Under the pieces are notes generated by a model. It was not told the DNA's origin. It saw only the letters and a list, made by a program, of their open reading frames with translations, and made no database searches. DNA of 64,000 nucleotides from CBFHND01 sp965657085 (GTDB taxonomy: Bacteria; Pseudomonadota; Alphaproteobacteria; Rhodobacterales; Rhodobacteraceae). The DNA is taken from positions 186,001 to 250,000 of the forward strand of contig CBFHND010000002.1 in assembly GCA_965657085.1 (NCBI GenBank), read 5' to 3'. This document shows, in pieces, positions 33,620 through 41,983 of this stretch (within the stretch, counting starts at the first letter, position 1; each line of letters opens with the position of its first letter). Position numbers and translations under genes: made by a program.

Positions 33620-34352
33620 GCGATGCGGTGACGTAGTTCACGCTCAGATCCCGATCCGACAGTTTCCAGGCCCACGTGAGCGGGTTGAACACAAACCCCT
33701 GGCGGTCAACAGGGTCCAGCCCGGCGTTTCGCATCAGATCGAACAATTCGTCCGGCGTGATGAATTTTGACCACTCATGGGTGCCTTTCGGCAGCCAGCG
33801 CATCACGTGTTCTGCACCCACGATTGCCATCATGAACGATTTCGGGTTGCGATTGATTGTTGAGCAGATGTGCAGGCCACCCGACTTCAGCAATTGCCGG
33901 CACGCTGTCAGATAGGCAAGCGGATCGGCGACGTGTTCGACCACCTCCATGTTCAAAACCACATCGAACTGTTCACCGGCGTCTGCCATCGCTTCGGCAG
34001 TGGTGTGTCGATAGTCAATCTCGAGGCCTGATTGCTGTGCGTGCACCTGCGCCACGGGGATGTTGCGTTCGGCGGCGTCCGCGCCCACCACATCCGCGCC
34101 CAGCCGTGCCATGGGTTCTGCCAAAAGACCACCGCCGCACCCGATATCCAGAATGCGCAGGCCTGCAAAGGCGTCAGGCTTGGTCAAATCACGCTGGAAT
34201 TCTGCCGCGATCTGCCGCGTGATATAATCCAATCGGCACGGATTTAGCATGTGCAACGGCTTGAATTTACCGTTGGGATCCCACCATTCGGCGGCCATGG
34301 CCTCGAATTTTGCGATTTCTGAAGGATCAACGGTGACCTGATGCGCTTGCAT
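33609..34352 (-). CDS. ubiG: Ubiquinone biosynthesis O-methyltransferase UbiG
   Basis: A 247-residue UbiG that methylates two hydroxyls during ubiquinone synthesis. The SAM loop is LRILDIGCGGGLLAEPMARLG. MAAEWWDPNGKFKPLHMLNP is the UbiG N-terminal hallmark and NRNPKSFMMAIVGAEHVM a membrane-contact segment. I use the ATG ending at 34352 because GGAG lies 6 bases upstream; two earlier ATGs lack a ribosome site. It is divergent from pip across 49 bases. Confidence 0.95.
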   Translation of the reverse strand: MQAHQVTVDPSEIAKFEAMAAEWWDPNGKFKPLHMLNPCRLDYITRQIAAEFQRDLTKPDAFAGLRILDIGCGGGLLAEPMARLGADVVGADAAERNIPVAQVHAQQSGLEIDYRHTTAEAMADAGEQFDVVLNMEVVEHVADPLAYLTACRQLLKSGGLHICSTINRNPKSFMMAIVGAEHVMRWLPKGTHEWSKFITPDELFDLMRNAGLDPVDRQGFVFNPLTWAWKLSDRDLSVNYVTASLKP

Positions 34353-34387
34353 TTCGTTCTCCATATGCTCAATTGGCGTTTGTGCCC

Positions 34388-34393
34388 TATATA
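34388..34393 (+). promoter_or_regulatory. Candidate -10 box of pip, possible leaderless transcript
   Basis: CCTATATAG with core TATATA at 34388-34393 lies only 8 bases before the pip ATG at 34402. If it is the -10 box, transcription would begin at or just before the start codon. No good -35 hexamer is seen at 16-18 bases. Confidence 0.3.
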
Positions 34394-34401
34394 GGCCTGT
34401 A

Positions 34402-35373
34402 ATGGACAAATACCCGGACCAAAAGCGCGCAGTGCAATACTTGTACCCGCCGATCGACCCGTTCGATCAGCGGATGATGGACGTGGGCCAAGGGCATCGC
34501 ATCTATATTGAGCAATGCGGCAATCCCGACGGCATCCCGGTCGTCGTACTGCATGGCGGTCCCGGTGGTGGGTGCAGCCCGACGATGCGGCGTTATTTCG
34601 ATCCCGAAGTATTCCGCGTGATCTTGTTCGATCAACGTGGCTGCGGGCGTTCGCGGCCGCATGCATCGATCACCAACAACACGACCTGGCACCTTGTTTC
34701 CGACATCGAAGCGATCCGTGAGGCGCTGGACATCGAAAGCTGGATTGTCTTTGGCGGCAGCTGGGGTGCCACGCTGTCGTTGATCTATGCACAGACTCAT
34801 CCCGACCGCACGGCACAGCTTGTTCTGCGCGGTGTTTTCCTGATGACGCAAATGGAACTGGATTGGTTCTACGGTGGCGGGGCGGGCAAATTCTGGCCCG
34901 AGGTCTGGGCACGATTCACCAGCCTGATCCCCGAAGACGAACATGACGATCTGATCGGCGCCTATCACCGGCGGCTGTTTTCGGGTGATCTGGGGCAGGA
35001 AACCCGTCACGCGCGGGCATGGGCGTCTTGGGAAAATGCGCTGGCCTCTATTCATTCGAACGGTGCGGGTGGCGAAGCACCCGGCGAATATGCGCGTGCC
35101 TTTGCGCGGCTTGAAAACCACTATTTCATCAACGCGGGCTTTCTGGATTTCGATGGTCAAATTCTGGCGCATATGGGCCGAATCGCGCATATTCCCGGGA
35201 CCATTGTTCAAGGCCGCTATGACATGATTTGCCCTCCTGACAGTGCCTATGCGCTTGCCAAGGCCTGGCCTTCCGCCAAGCTCAAGATGGTGCGCAACGC
35301 AGGCCATGCCTTGTCCGAACCCGGGATCAGCGCAGAACTCGTGCGCACCATGGACAGGATCGCAGACCGATGA
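34402..35373 (+). CDS. pip: Proline iminopeptidase
   Basis: A 323-residue alpha/beta hydrolase that removes N-terminal proline from peptides. HGGPGGGCSPTMRRYFDP is the oxyanion-hole region. The nucleophile is Ser120 in GGSWGATLSLIYA. Asp is in GRYDMICPP and His in NAGHALSEP. Length and motifs match bacterial Pip (family S33). Its stop overlaps the ATG of the peptide-binding-like gene by 4 bases, a sensible pairing for peptide use. Confidence 0.94.
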   Translation: MDKYPDQKRAVQYLYPPIDPFDQRMMDVGQGHRIYIEQCGNPDGIPVVVLHGGPGGGCSPTMRRYFDPEVFRVILFDQRGCGRSRPHASITNNTTWHLVSDIEAIREALDIESWIVFGGSWGATLSLIYAQTHPDRTAQLVLRGVFLMTQMELDWFYGGGAGKFWPEVWARFTSLIPEDEHDDLIGAYHRRLFSGDLGQETRHARAWASWENALASIHSNGAGGEAPGEYARAFARLENHYFINAGFLDFDGQILAHMGRIAHIPGTIVQGRYDMICPPDSAYALAKAWPSAKLKMVRNAGHALSEPGISAELVRTMDRIADR

Positions 35374-36203
35374 AACGAATGGACCGACGTGCCCTTTTTG
35401 CCTCTGGTGCTGCGGCAGCGTTGCTGGCGGCGACGGGCGTTTCGGCGCAATCGGCGCCGCGTCGGGGCGGGACATTGCGCGCGGCTTTGTCGGGGGCTGC
35501 GCGACATGATGTGTGGGAGGCCGCGCCGCGAAACCTGTTCATGCAGGTCGCGCATTCGGCGGTTTACGACGGGCTGACCGAAATCGCGGACGATGGAACA
35601 CTGCGGTCGGCGCTGGCGCTGGATTGGCACACAAACGACGGTGGGCAAACGTGGTATTTTGATCTGCGCCCTGATGTGACGTTTCATGATGGCCGCGATC
35701 TGACATCGACCGATGTGGCACAATCCCTGCAATGGGTTTTGACAGATGCGCAGTTTACCACTTTCAAAGACCGTATCGTCGTCACATCACCAAGCCAGCA
35801 CCCCGATTTGCCATATACCCTTGCCGGACCTGACGCGTTGATCAAACCAGCGGACCCTGCCGCCCGCGCCGCGGGTGTCGGGACCGGGATTTACAAGATG
35901 CACAAATTTGACGCCGGGCGGCACTTCGTGGCCAAGCGTGTTTCGGAACACTTCCAAGATGGCACATCGGGGTGGTTCGACACGGTGGACATCACCGCGA
36001 TGGCCGCTGACGATCTGCGCGCCGAAGCATTGCGGAGCAACATGATTGATGTCGCGGACCTGACCGTGGCCGACCCCTATGCCGATCCCTCACAATTCTC
36101 GCAATTGCCAGATGGCATGGCGGTGTCCCGCCGGATCGCCGTGCCGGATGATCATGGGCCGGCCGGTGTCCTGCGCATGGCAGAACGGTGGTGGTTGGCC
36201 TGA
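35370..36203 (+). CDS. Half-length SBP_bac_5-like (peptide-binding) exported protein
   Basis: A 277-residue protein with a twin-arginine-like signal (MDRRALFASGAAAALLAATG, cleavage after VSAQS). Residues 35-200 match the N-terminal lobe of oligopeptide-binding proteins: VYDGLTEIADDGTLRSALA, and WYFDLRPDVTFHDGRDLTSTDV split in the typical motif. Family members are near 500 residues; the second lobe is missing and the frame ends cleanly. It is either a degenerate binding protein or a dedicated short form. No permease genes adjoin it. It overlaps pip by 4 bases. Confidence 0.75.
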   Translation: MKRMDRRALFASGAAAALLAATGVSAQSAPRRGGTLRAALSGAARHDVWEAAPRNLFMQVAHSAVYDGLTEIADDGTLRSALALDWHTNDGGQTWYFDLRPDVTFHDGRDLTSTDVAQSLQWVLTDAQFTTFKDRIVVTSPSQHPDLPYTLAGPDALIKPADPAARAAGVGTGIYKMHKFDAGRHFVAKRVSEHFQDGTSGWFDTVDITAMAADDLRAEALRSNMIDVADLTVADPYADPSQFSQLPDGMAVSRRIAVPDDHGPAGVLRMAERWWLA

Positions 36204-36290
36204 GGGCTTGCAGACTCGGCCCACCTTACGTATATCCCTCTCAACAGCGGCGCGCTGGGGTCCACACCCGACGCTCCACCGGGAAACATC

Positions 36291-36314
36291 AACGGGCCGC
36301 GCGCCCGTTTTTTT
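36291..36314 (+). terminator. Intrinsic terminator upstream of rimP
   Basis: AACGGGC (36291-36297) pairs with GCCCGTT (36303-36309), followed by five more T to 36314. It ends the pip transcript, or acts as an attenuator if the rimP promoter lies upstream in 36204-36290. Confidence 0.85.
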
Positions 36315-36337
36315 GTGCCCAGATGCACGTAGGACCA

Positions 36338-36916
36338 ATGACAAACGACCTGATCGCAAAAGCAGCTATCGACCGCCGCCTGGCCGAGATCATCACACCG
36401 GTGATCGAGGACATGGGCTATGAGCTGGTGCGCATTCGCCTGATGAGCGGCAAGGAGACCACCTTGCAGATCATGGCAGACAAACCCGATGGTGGCATCG
36501 AAGTGGACGGCTGTGCCGAGATTTCAACAGCTGTGAGTGCCACGCTCGATGTCGAGGATCCGATCCTTGATGCCTATACGCTTGAAGTGTCCAGCCCGGG
36601 CATTGATCGGCCCCTGACACGCCTGAAGGATTTCGAAGCCTTTGAAGGGTATGTTGCCAAGCTTGAAACCGACGAGCTGATCGATGGGCGTCGCCGCTTC
36701 AAGGGCGAGCTGGCGGGTGTTGAGGGTGACGAGGTTCTGATCAACGTGGCCGAAGGCACCATCGGGCTGAAGTTCGAGTGGCTGAGCGATGCCAAGCTGG
36801 TGCTGACCGATGAACTGATCACGGAAATGCTGCGCCAGCGCAAGGCGGCGGGCATCCTGAACGAAGACCAATTTGACGAGATCGAGACCGAAGGGTCGGA
36901 CGAGGAGAAGAACTGA
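36338..36916 (+). CDS. rimP: Ribosome maturation factor RimP
   Basis: A 192-residue RimP needed for 30S subunit assembly. The start at 36338 follows TAGGA by 3 bases. The N-terminal domain contains VIEDMGYELVRIRLMSGKE and the linker SSPGIDRPLTRLKDFEAFEG is the family signature. The C-terminal SH3-like domain follows, then an acidic tail. Its stop overlaps the nusA ATG by one base. It leads the conserved rimP-nusA-ylxR-infB operon. Confidence 0.94.
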   Translation: MTNDLIAKAAIDRRLAEIITPVIEDMGYELVRIRLMSGKETTLQIMADKPDGGIEVDGCAEISTAVSATLDVEDPILDAYTLEVSSPGIDRPLTRLKDFEAFEGYVAKLETDELIDGRRRFKGELAGVEGDEVLINVAEGTIGLKFEWLSDAKLVLTDELITEMLRQRKAAGILNEDQFDEIETEGSDEEKN

Positions 36917-38535
36917 TGGCTATTACATCCGCAAACCAGCTTGAGCTGTTGCAAACCGCCGAGGCCGTGGCCCGCGAAAAGATGATCGATCCGTCGCTGG
37001 TGATCGAAGCGATGGAAGAATCGCTCGCGCGCGCGGCCAAGTCGCGTTACGGCGCTGAAATGGACATTCGGGTGTCTATCGACCGCAAGACCGGCAAAGC
37101 CACGTTCACACGTGTGCGCACCGTGGTCGAGGATGAAGAGCTTGAGAACTATCAGGCGGAGTTCACCGTTGAGCAGGCCAAGCAGTATATGGAAGCGCCT
37201 GAGGTCGGCCAGGAATTCATCGAAGAAGTCCCTCCGGTCGAGATGGGCCGTATCGCCGCACAATCGGCCAAGCAGGTTATTCTGCAAAAGGTCCGCGAAG
37301 CCGAGCGGGATCGTCAGTATGAAGAGTTCAAGGATCGTGCGGGCACTATCATCAATGGTCTGGTCAAGCGTGAAGAATACGGCAACGTCATCGTCGATGT
37401 GGGCGCAGGTGAAGCGATTCTGCGCCGCAACGAGAAGATCGGCCGTGAATCCTATCGCCCGAACGACCGTATCCGCGTCTACATCAAGGACGTGCGCCGC
37501 GAACAACGTGGGCCACAGATTTTCCTGAGCCGCACGGCGCCTGAATTCATGGCTGAGCTGTTCAAGATGGAAGTGCCCGAGATTTACGACGGCATCATCG
37601 AGATCAAGGCCGTGGCCCGCGACCCCGGTTCGCGCGCCAAGATCGCTGTGATTTCCTATGACGGGTCCATCGACCCTGTCGGTGCTTGCGTCGGTATGCG
37701 CGGCAGCCGCGTGCAGGCCGTTGTAAACGAACTGCAGGGCGAAAAGATCGACATCATCCCGTGGAACGAAGACCAGCCAACGTTCCTTGTGAATGCATTG
37801 CAGCCTGCCGAGGTGAGCAAGGTGGTTCTGGACGAAGAGGCAGGCAAGATCGAAGTCGTCGTGCCCGAAGAGCAGCTGAGCCTTGCCATCGGCCGCCGGG
37901 GTCAGAACGTGCGTCTGGCCAGCCAGCTGACAAACCTTGATATCGACATCATGACCGAGGCCGAGGAATCGGCGCGTCGTCAGGCCGAGTTCGAACAGCG
38001 CACCAAGCTGTTCATGGACACGCTCGATCTGGACGAGTTCTTTGCCCAACTTCTGGTCGCCGAAGGGTTCACCAACCTCGAAGAGGTTGCGTATGTCGAA
38101 CTGGATGAACTTCTGGTCATCGATGGCGTGGACGAAGGCACTGCGCAGGAATTGCAGGCGCGGGCCCGCGATGTGCTTGAAGCGCAGAACAAGGCGGCCC
38201 TGGACAACGCCCGTGCGCTGGGCGTTGAGGACAGCCTGGTTGAATTCGAAGGCCTGACACCCCAAATGATCGAGGCACTTGCCAAAGATGATGTCAAAAC
38301 CCTCGAAGACTTCGCAACTTGCGCCGACTGGGAACTGGCGGGTGGCTGGACCACTGTTGATGGCGAGCGCAGCAAGGACGATGGGGTTCTTGAACCCTTC
38401 GATGTGAGCCTTGAAGAAGCGCAGAACCTGATCATGACGGCCCGTGTGTTGTTGGGCTGGGTTGATCCTGCGGATCTTGAGGCCGATGCGGAAGAAGGCG
38501 ACGACGCCGAACTGACCGAGGAGACCGAGGCCTGA
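36916..38535 (+). CDS. nusA: Transcription termination/antitermination factor NusA
   Basis: A 539-residue NusA that binds RNA polymerase and modulates pausing, termination and antitermination. An N-terminal polymerase-binding domain is followed by S1 (VKREEYGNVIVDVGAGEAIL) and two KH domains (PVGACVGMRGSRVQAVVNEL, LAIGRRGQNVRLASQLT). The C-terminal third has helix-hairpin repeats (YVELDELLVIDGVDEGTAQE) and an acidic end. Its stop codon lies inside a perfect 10-base hairpin before ylxR. Confidence 0.97.
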   Translation: MAITSANQLELLQTAEAVAREKMIDPSLVIEAMEESLARAAKSRYGAEMDIRVSIDRKTGKATFTRVRTVVEDEELENYQAEFTVEQAKQYMEAPEVGQEFIEEVPPVEMGRIAAQSAKQVILQKVREAERDRQYEEFKDRAGTIINGLVKREEYGNVIVDVGAGEAILRRNEKIGRESYRPNDRIRVYIKDVRREQRGPQIFLSRTAPEFMAELFKMEVPEIYDGIIEIKAVARDPGSRAKIAVISYDGSIDPVGACVGMRGSRVQAVVNELQGEKIDIIPWNEDQPTFLVNALQPAEVSKVVLDEEAGKIEVVVPEEQLSLAIGRRGQNVRLASQLTNLDIDIMTEAEESARRQAEFEQRTKLFMDTLDLDEFFAQLLVAEGFTNLEEVAYVELDELLVIDGVDEGTAQELQARARDVLEAQNKAALDNARALGVEDSLVEFEGLTPQMIEALAKDDVKTLEDFATCADWELAGGWTTVDGERSKDDGVLEPFDVSLEEAQNLIMTARVLLGWVDPADLEADAEEGDDAELTEETEA

Positions 38536-38548
38536 TCGCAGGCCTCGG
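38525..38548 (+). repeat. Perfect 10-base inverted repeat over the nusA stop codon
   Basis: CCGAGGCCTG (38525-38534) and CAGGCCTCGG (38539-38548) are exact reverse complements around loop ATCG. The nusA TGA (38533-38535) lies at the top of the stem and the ylxR ATG is 9 bases beyond it. No T-run follows, so it may adjust ylxR translation or processing more than stop transcription. Confidence 0.75.
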
Positions 38549-38557
38549 GGTCTGAAC

Positions 38558-39154
38558 ATGGGACGCGGTGGCGCTTCCAAAGATCGCTCGGACGGTCCTG
38601 AACGCAAATGCATTGCCACGGGCGAAGTGCAGCCGAAATATGGGCTCATTCGTTTCGTGGTAGGGCCCGATGCGCAGATTGTGCCCGATATCGCGGGCAA
38701 ATTGCCGGGGCGTGGGATCTATGTGGCGGCGGACCGGGATGCGCTGGACGCGGCTGTGAAGAAAAAGCTGTTTTCGCGCGGCGCCAAGATGCAAGTGACT
38801 GTGCCGGATGATCTGGTTGATCAGGTCGAGGCACAGATTGCCCGCCGCGTTGTCGACTTGATTGCGTTGTCGCGCAAGTCCGGTCGGGCCGTGGCGGGAT
38901 ATGAAAAGGTCAAAACCTGGCTTCAGACGGAAGAGGCCGAGGTTCTGATCCAGGCCGTAGACGGATCGACTCGCGGCAAATCGAAACTGAGCACGCCGCA
39001 CTATGGCAGCTATATCGGATGGCTGACTGCGGATGAATTGGGTTTGGCATTCGGACGCCAAACTGTGATACATGGGGCGCTGGCCTCTGGTGGACTCACG
39101 CAACGTGTTGTAGAGGAAGCCCAAAGGCTGAAGGGCGTACGCGCCAAAGCATAG
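38558..39154 (+). CDS. YlxR (RnpM) domain fused to L7Ae-like domain
   Basis: A 198-residue RNA-binding protein. Residues 15-95 are YlxR/DUF448: ERKCIATGEVQPKYGLIRFV and LPGRGIYVAADRDAL. Residues 100-190 resemble the L7Ae/YlxQ fold (DLIALSRKSGRAVAGYEKV). In Bacillus these are two genes, ylxR and ylxQ, at the same place between nusA and infB. YlxR was reported to bind RNase P RNA there. The fused form is common in alphaproteobacteria. Confidence 0.88.
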   Translation: MGRGGASKDRSDGPERKCIATGEVQPKYGLIRFVVGPDAQIVPDIAGKLPGRGIYVAADRDALDAAVKKKLFSRGAKMQVTVPDDLVDQVEAQIARRVVDLIALSRKSGRAVAGYEKVKTWLQTEEAEVLIQAVDGSTRGKSKLSTPHYGSYIGWLTADELGLAFGRQTVIHGALASGGLTQRVVEEAQRLKGVRAKA

Positions 39155-39189
39155 GTGGCAGCGGCCATCTGGAAGGATAGACGAGCTTT

Positions 39190-41658
39190 ATGAGCGATAC
39201 TGACGGTAAGAAAACATTGGGTCTGCGCGGTGGCGCGCGTCCGGGCAACGTGAAACAGAGTTTCAGCCACGGGCGTACCAAGAATGTCGTCGTTGAGACC
39301 AAGCGCAAGCGCGTTGTGGTTCCCAAACCGGGTGCGGCCAAAGGCGCCGGCGGAACTACGCCGTCGGGTGATCCTGCGCGCCGTCCTGCCGGTATTTCAG
39401 ATGCTGAAATGGATCGCCGTCTGAAGGCCGTGCAAGCGGCCAAGGCGCGCGAGGCTGAAGAATCCGCGGCACGCGAAGCCGAGGAGAAAGCCCGCGCCGA
39501 AGAGCGTGAACGCCGCCGTGCCGAGGCCGAGGCCAAGGAACGCGAAGAGAAAGAGCGTGAGGACAACCTCAAGGCCAAGGCAGAAGAAGAGCAGCGCAAG
39601 ATCGCTGAAGCCGAAGCTGCGGCGCAAGCAGCAGCGGCTGCCCCTGCAGAGGCCCCGCGCGCCGCGCCGAACAGAACGGCGGCGCCTTCTGCCACTCCGC
39701 GCAAGCAAGAGCGTGAACAACAGCAGCGCCCCAGCCGAGGCCGCGGCGACGATGGTCGTCGTTCGGGCAAGCTGACGTTGAGCCAGGCAACCGGTGGCGC
39801 AGATGGCAACCGTCATCGTTCCATGGCAGCGATGAAGCGCAAACAGGAACGTGCCCGTCAAAAAGCGATGGGTGGTTCGGTTGAGCGTGAAAAGGTCATG
39901 CGCACGGTGAACCTGCCCGAGGCGATTGTTGTGTCCGAATTGGCCAACCGCATGTCCGAGCGAGTCGGCGACGTTGTCAAATCGCTGATGCAGATGGGCA
40001 TGATGGTCACGCAGAACCAGACGATTGATGCCGATACCGCAGAACTGATCATCGAAGAATTTGGCCACACTGTGAACCGGGTGTCCGATGCTGACGTCGA
40101 ACAGGTTATCAACGAATTTGAGGACAAGGATGAGGACCTGAAACCGCGTCCGCCTGTCATCACCATCATGGGCCACGTTGACCACGGCAAGACATCGCTG
40201 CTCGATGCCATTCGTGATGCCAAGGTTGTATCCGGCGAAGCGGGCGGGATCACGCAGCACATTGGTGCCTATCAGGTGACGACCGACAACGGCGCGGTTC
40301 TGAGCTTCCTTGATACCCCCGGCCACGCGGCGTTCACGTCGATGCGGTCGCGCGGTGCGCAAGTGACGGACATCGTTGTTCTGGTCGTGGCTGCGGATGA
40401 TGCGGTGATGCCGCAGACCATCGAAGCCATCAACCACGCCAAGGCGGCCGAAGTGCCGATGATCGTGGCGATCAATAAGGTCGACAAGCCTGATGCAAAC
40501 CCGGACAAGGTGCGCACCGATTTGTTGCAGCACGAAGTGATCGTCGAAAAGATGTCCGGCGAAGTGCAGGATGTCGAAGTCAGCGCGATCACTGGTCAGG
40601 GTCTGGATGAACTCCTCGAAGCCATCGCCCTTCAGTCTGAAATCCTTGAACTCAAGGCGAACCCGGATCGCGCCGCCCAAGGTGCCGTGATCGAAGCGCA
40701 GCTTGATGTGGGACGTGGACCTGTTGCGACGGTTCTGGTTCAGAACGGTACGCTGCGTCAGGGCGATATCTTTGTTGTCGGCGAGCAGTACGGTAAAGTC
40801 CGCGCGCTTATCAACGACAAGGGTGAGCGCGTGAAAGAAGCTGGCCCATCGGTGCCAGTCGAGGTTCTGGGCCTGAACGGCACACCCGAAGCAGGCGACG
40901 TTCTGAACGTGACCGAAACCGAAGCACAGGCGCGCGAGATTGCCGAGTACCGCGAAAAAGCGGCCAAGGACAAACGCGCCGCTGCCGGTGCTGCCACTAC
41001 GCTGGAACAGCTGATGGCAAACGCCAAGGCGGACGAGAATGTCAGCGAGCTGCCCATTCTGGTCAAAGCGGACGTGCAAGGTTCCGCCGAAGCGATCGTT
41101 CAGGCGATGGAGAAGATCGGCAACGACGAAGTGCGCGTGCGCGTGCTGCACTCGGGTGTTGGCGCCATCACCGAAACGGACGTCGGTCTGGCAGAAGCCA
41201 GCGGCGCGCCGATCATGGGCTTTAACGTGCGGGCCAACGCATCTGCGCGGAACACGGCCAACCAGAAGGGCGTGGAAATCCGGTACTATTCGGTGATCTA
41301 TGACCTCGTGGATGATGTGAAAGCAGCCGCGAGCGGCTTGCTCAGTGCAGAAGTGAAGGAAAACTTCATTGGCTACGCGAACATCAAAGAGGTGTTCAAA
41401 GTTACTGGCGTCGGCAAAGTTGCTGGTTGTCTGGTGACCGAAGGCGTCGCGCGCCGGAGTGCTGGAGTGCGTCTGCTGCGTGACAACGTCGTGATCCACG
41501 AAGGGACGCTGAAAACGCTCAAGCGCTTCAAAGACGAAGTGGCCGAGGTGCAGTCGGGTCAGGAGTGCGGCATGGCGTTCGAGAACTACGACGACATTCG
41601 CCCGGACGATGTCATCGAGATCTTTGAGCGCGAAGAAATCACACGCACACTCGATTGA
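39190..41658 (+). CDS. infB: Translation initiation factor IF-2
   Basis: An 822-residue IF-2 GTPase that places initiator tRNA on the ribosome. Residues 60-200 are a charged Ala/Glu/Lys/Arg region typical of IF-2. The GTPase has GHVDHGKTSLLDAI, DTPGHAAF and NKVDKPDANP. C-terminal domains contain VKADVQGSAEAIVQAMEKIG and end with IEIFEREEITRTLD. A strong terminator lies just after the stop, closing the rimP-nusA-ylxR-infB operon. rbfA, often next, is absent here. Confidence 0.97.
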   Translation: MSDTDGKKTLGLRGGARPGNVKQSFSHGRTKNVVVETKRKRVVVPKPGAAKGAGGTTPSGDPARRPAGISDAEMDRRLKAVQAAKAREAEESAAREAEEKARAEERERRRAEAEAKEREEKEREDNLKAKAEEEQRKIAEAEAAAQAAAAAPAEAPRAAPNRTAAPSATPRKQEREQQQRPSRGRGDDGRRSGKLTLSQATGGADGNRHRSMAAMKRKQERARQKAMGGSVEREKVMRTVNLPEAIVVSELANRMSERVGDVVKSLMQMGMMVTQNQTIDADTAELIIEEFGHTVNRVSDADVEQVINEFEDKDEDLKPRPPVITIMGHVDHGKTSLLDAIRDAKVVSGEAGGITQHIGAYQVTTDNGAVLSFLDTPGHAAFTSMRSRGAQVTDIVVLVVAADDAVMPQTIEAINHAKAAEVPMIVAINKVDKPDANPDKVRTDLLQHEVIVEKMSGEVQDVEVSAITGQGLDELLEAIALQSEILELKANPDRAAQGAVIEAQLDVGRGPVATVLVQNGTLRQGDIFVVGEQYGKVRALINDKGERVKEAGPSVPVEVLGLNGTPEAGDVLNVTETEAQAREIAEYREKAAKDKRAAAGAATTLEQLMANAKADENVSELPILVKADVQGSAEAIVQAMEKIGNDEVRVRVLHSGVGAITETDVGLAEASGAPIMGFNVRANASARNTANQKGVEIRYYSVIYDLVDDVKAAASGLLSAEVKENFIGYANIKEVFKVTGVGKVAGCLVTEGVARRSAGVRLLRDNVVIHEGTLKTLKRFKDEVAEVQSGQECGMAFENYDDIRPDDVIEIFEREEITRTLD

Positions 41659-41681
41659 TCAAAAAGATCATGAAACACGAC

Positions 41682-41709
41682 AAAAGGACGGCTTCGCGCC
41701 GTCCTTTTT
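41682..41709 (+). terminator. Intrinsic terminator of the infB operon
   Basis: AAAAGGACGGC (41682-41692) pairs with GCCGTCCTTTT (41698-41708) around loop TTCGC, with one further T. The A/T symmetry may allow it to work in both directions, also ending the leftward 44-residue gene. Confidence 0.9.
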
Positions 41710-41726
41710 CATTTCGAGCGCACGGA

Positions 41727-41861
41727 TCAGGCGGCTTTGGTCACCGGTGTTCCGGAAAAGATCGTGCCATCCACATTTACACTGATCCGACCGTCGGGAA
41801 GCATCTTTACGAATGTTCCCTGTACCAAGACGCAACTGCCCAAGATAATGGTTCGCAGCAT
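41727..41861 (-). CDS. Small conserved-looking protein, 44 residues
   Basis: A short leftward gene. The ATG ending at 41861 has GGGGAGGA with 6-base spacing, a strong ribosome site. The product starts MLRTIILGSCVLVQGTFVKM and ends SGTPVTKAA. The pattern looks like a single small beta sheet (VKMLPDGRISVNVDGTIFSG), without a clear membrane segment. It lies between the infB terminator and an AT-rich gap of about 120 bases that could hold its promoter. No function recognised. It is easily missed because of its size. Confidence 0.65.
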   Translation of the reverse strand: MLRTIILGSCVLVQGTFVKMLPDGRISVNVDGTIFSGTPVTKAA

Positions 41862-41983
41862 GTCATTTCCTCCCCAAAAGAAATACACACTCGCAAGTAA
41901 TCAGAAGTTGGTTAACAAGTCACAAAGAAAATTGGGAAAACACGCAATATTCTTTCGATTGTTCGGATTCCGTAAACAATCAG

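Noticed and set aside
36574..38700. Long minus-strand open frame opposite rimP, nusA and ylxR
   Set aside because: It is a codon-bias shadow of the conserved nusA operon and shows no protein family character.
39397..41499. 700-codon minus-strand frame opposite infB
   Set aside because: infB is unmistakable on the plus strand and the antisense product has no recognisable domain.
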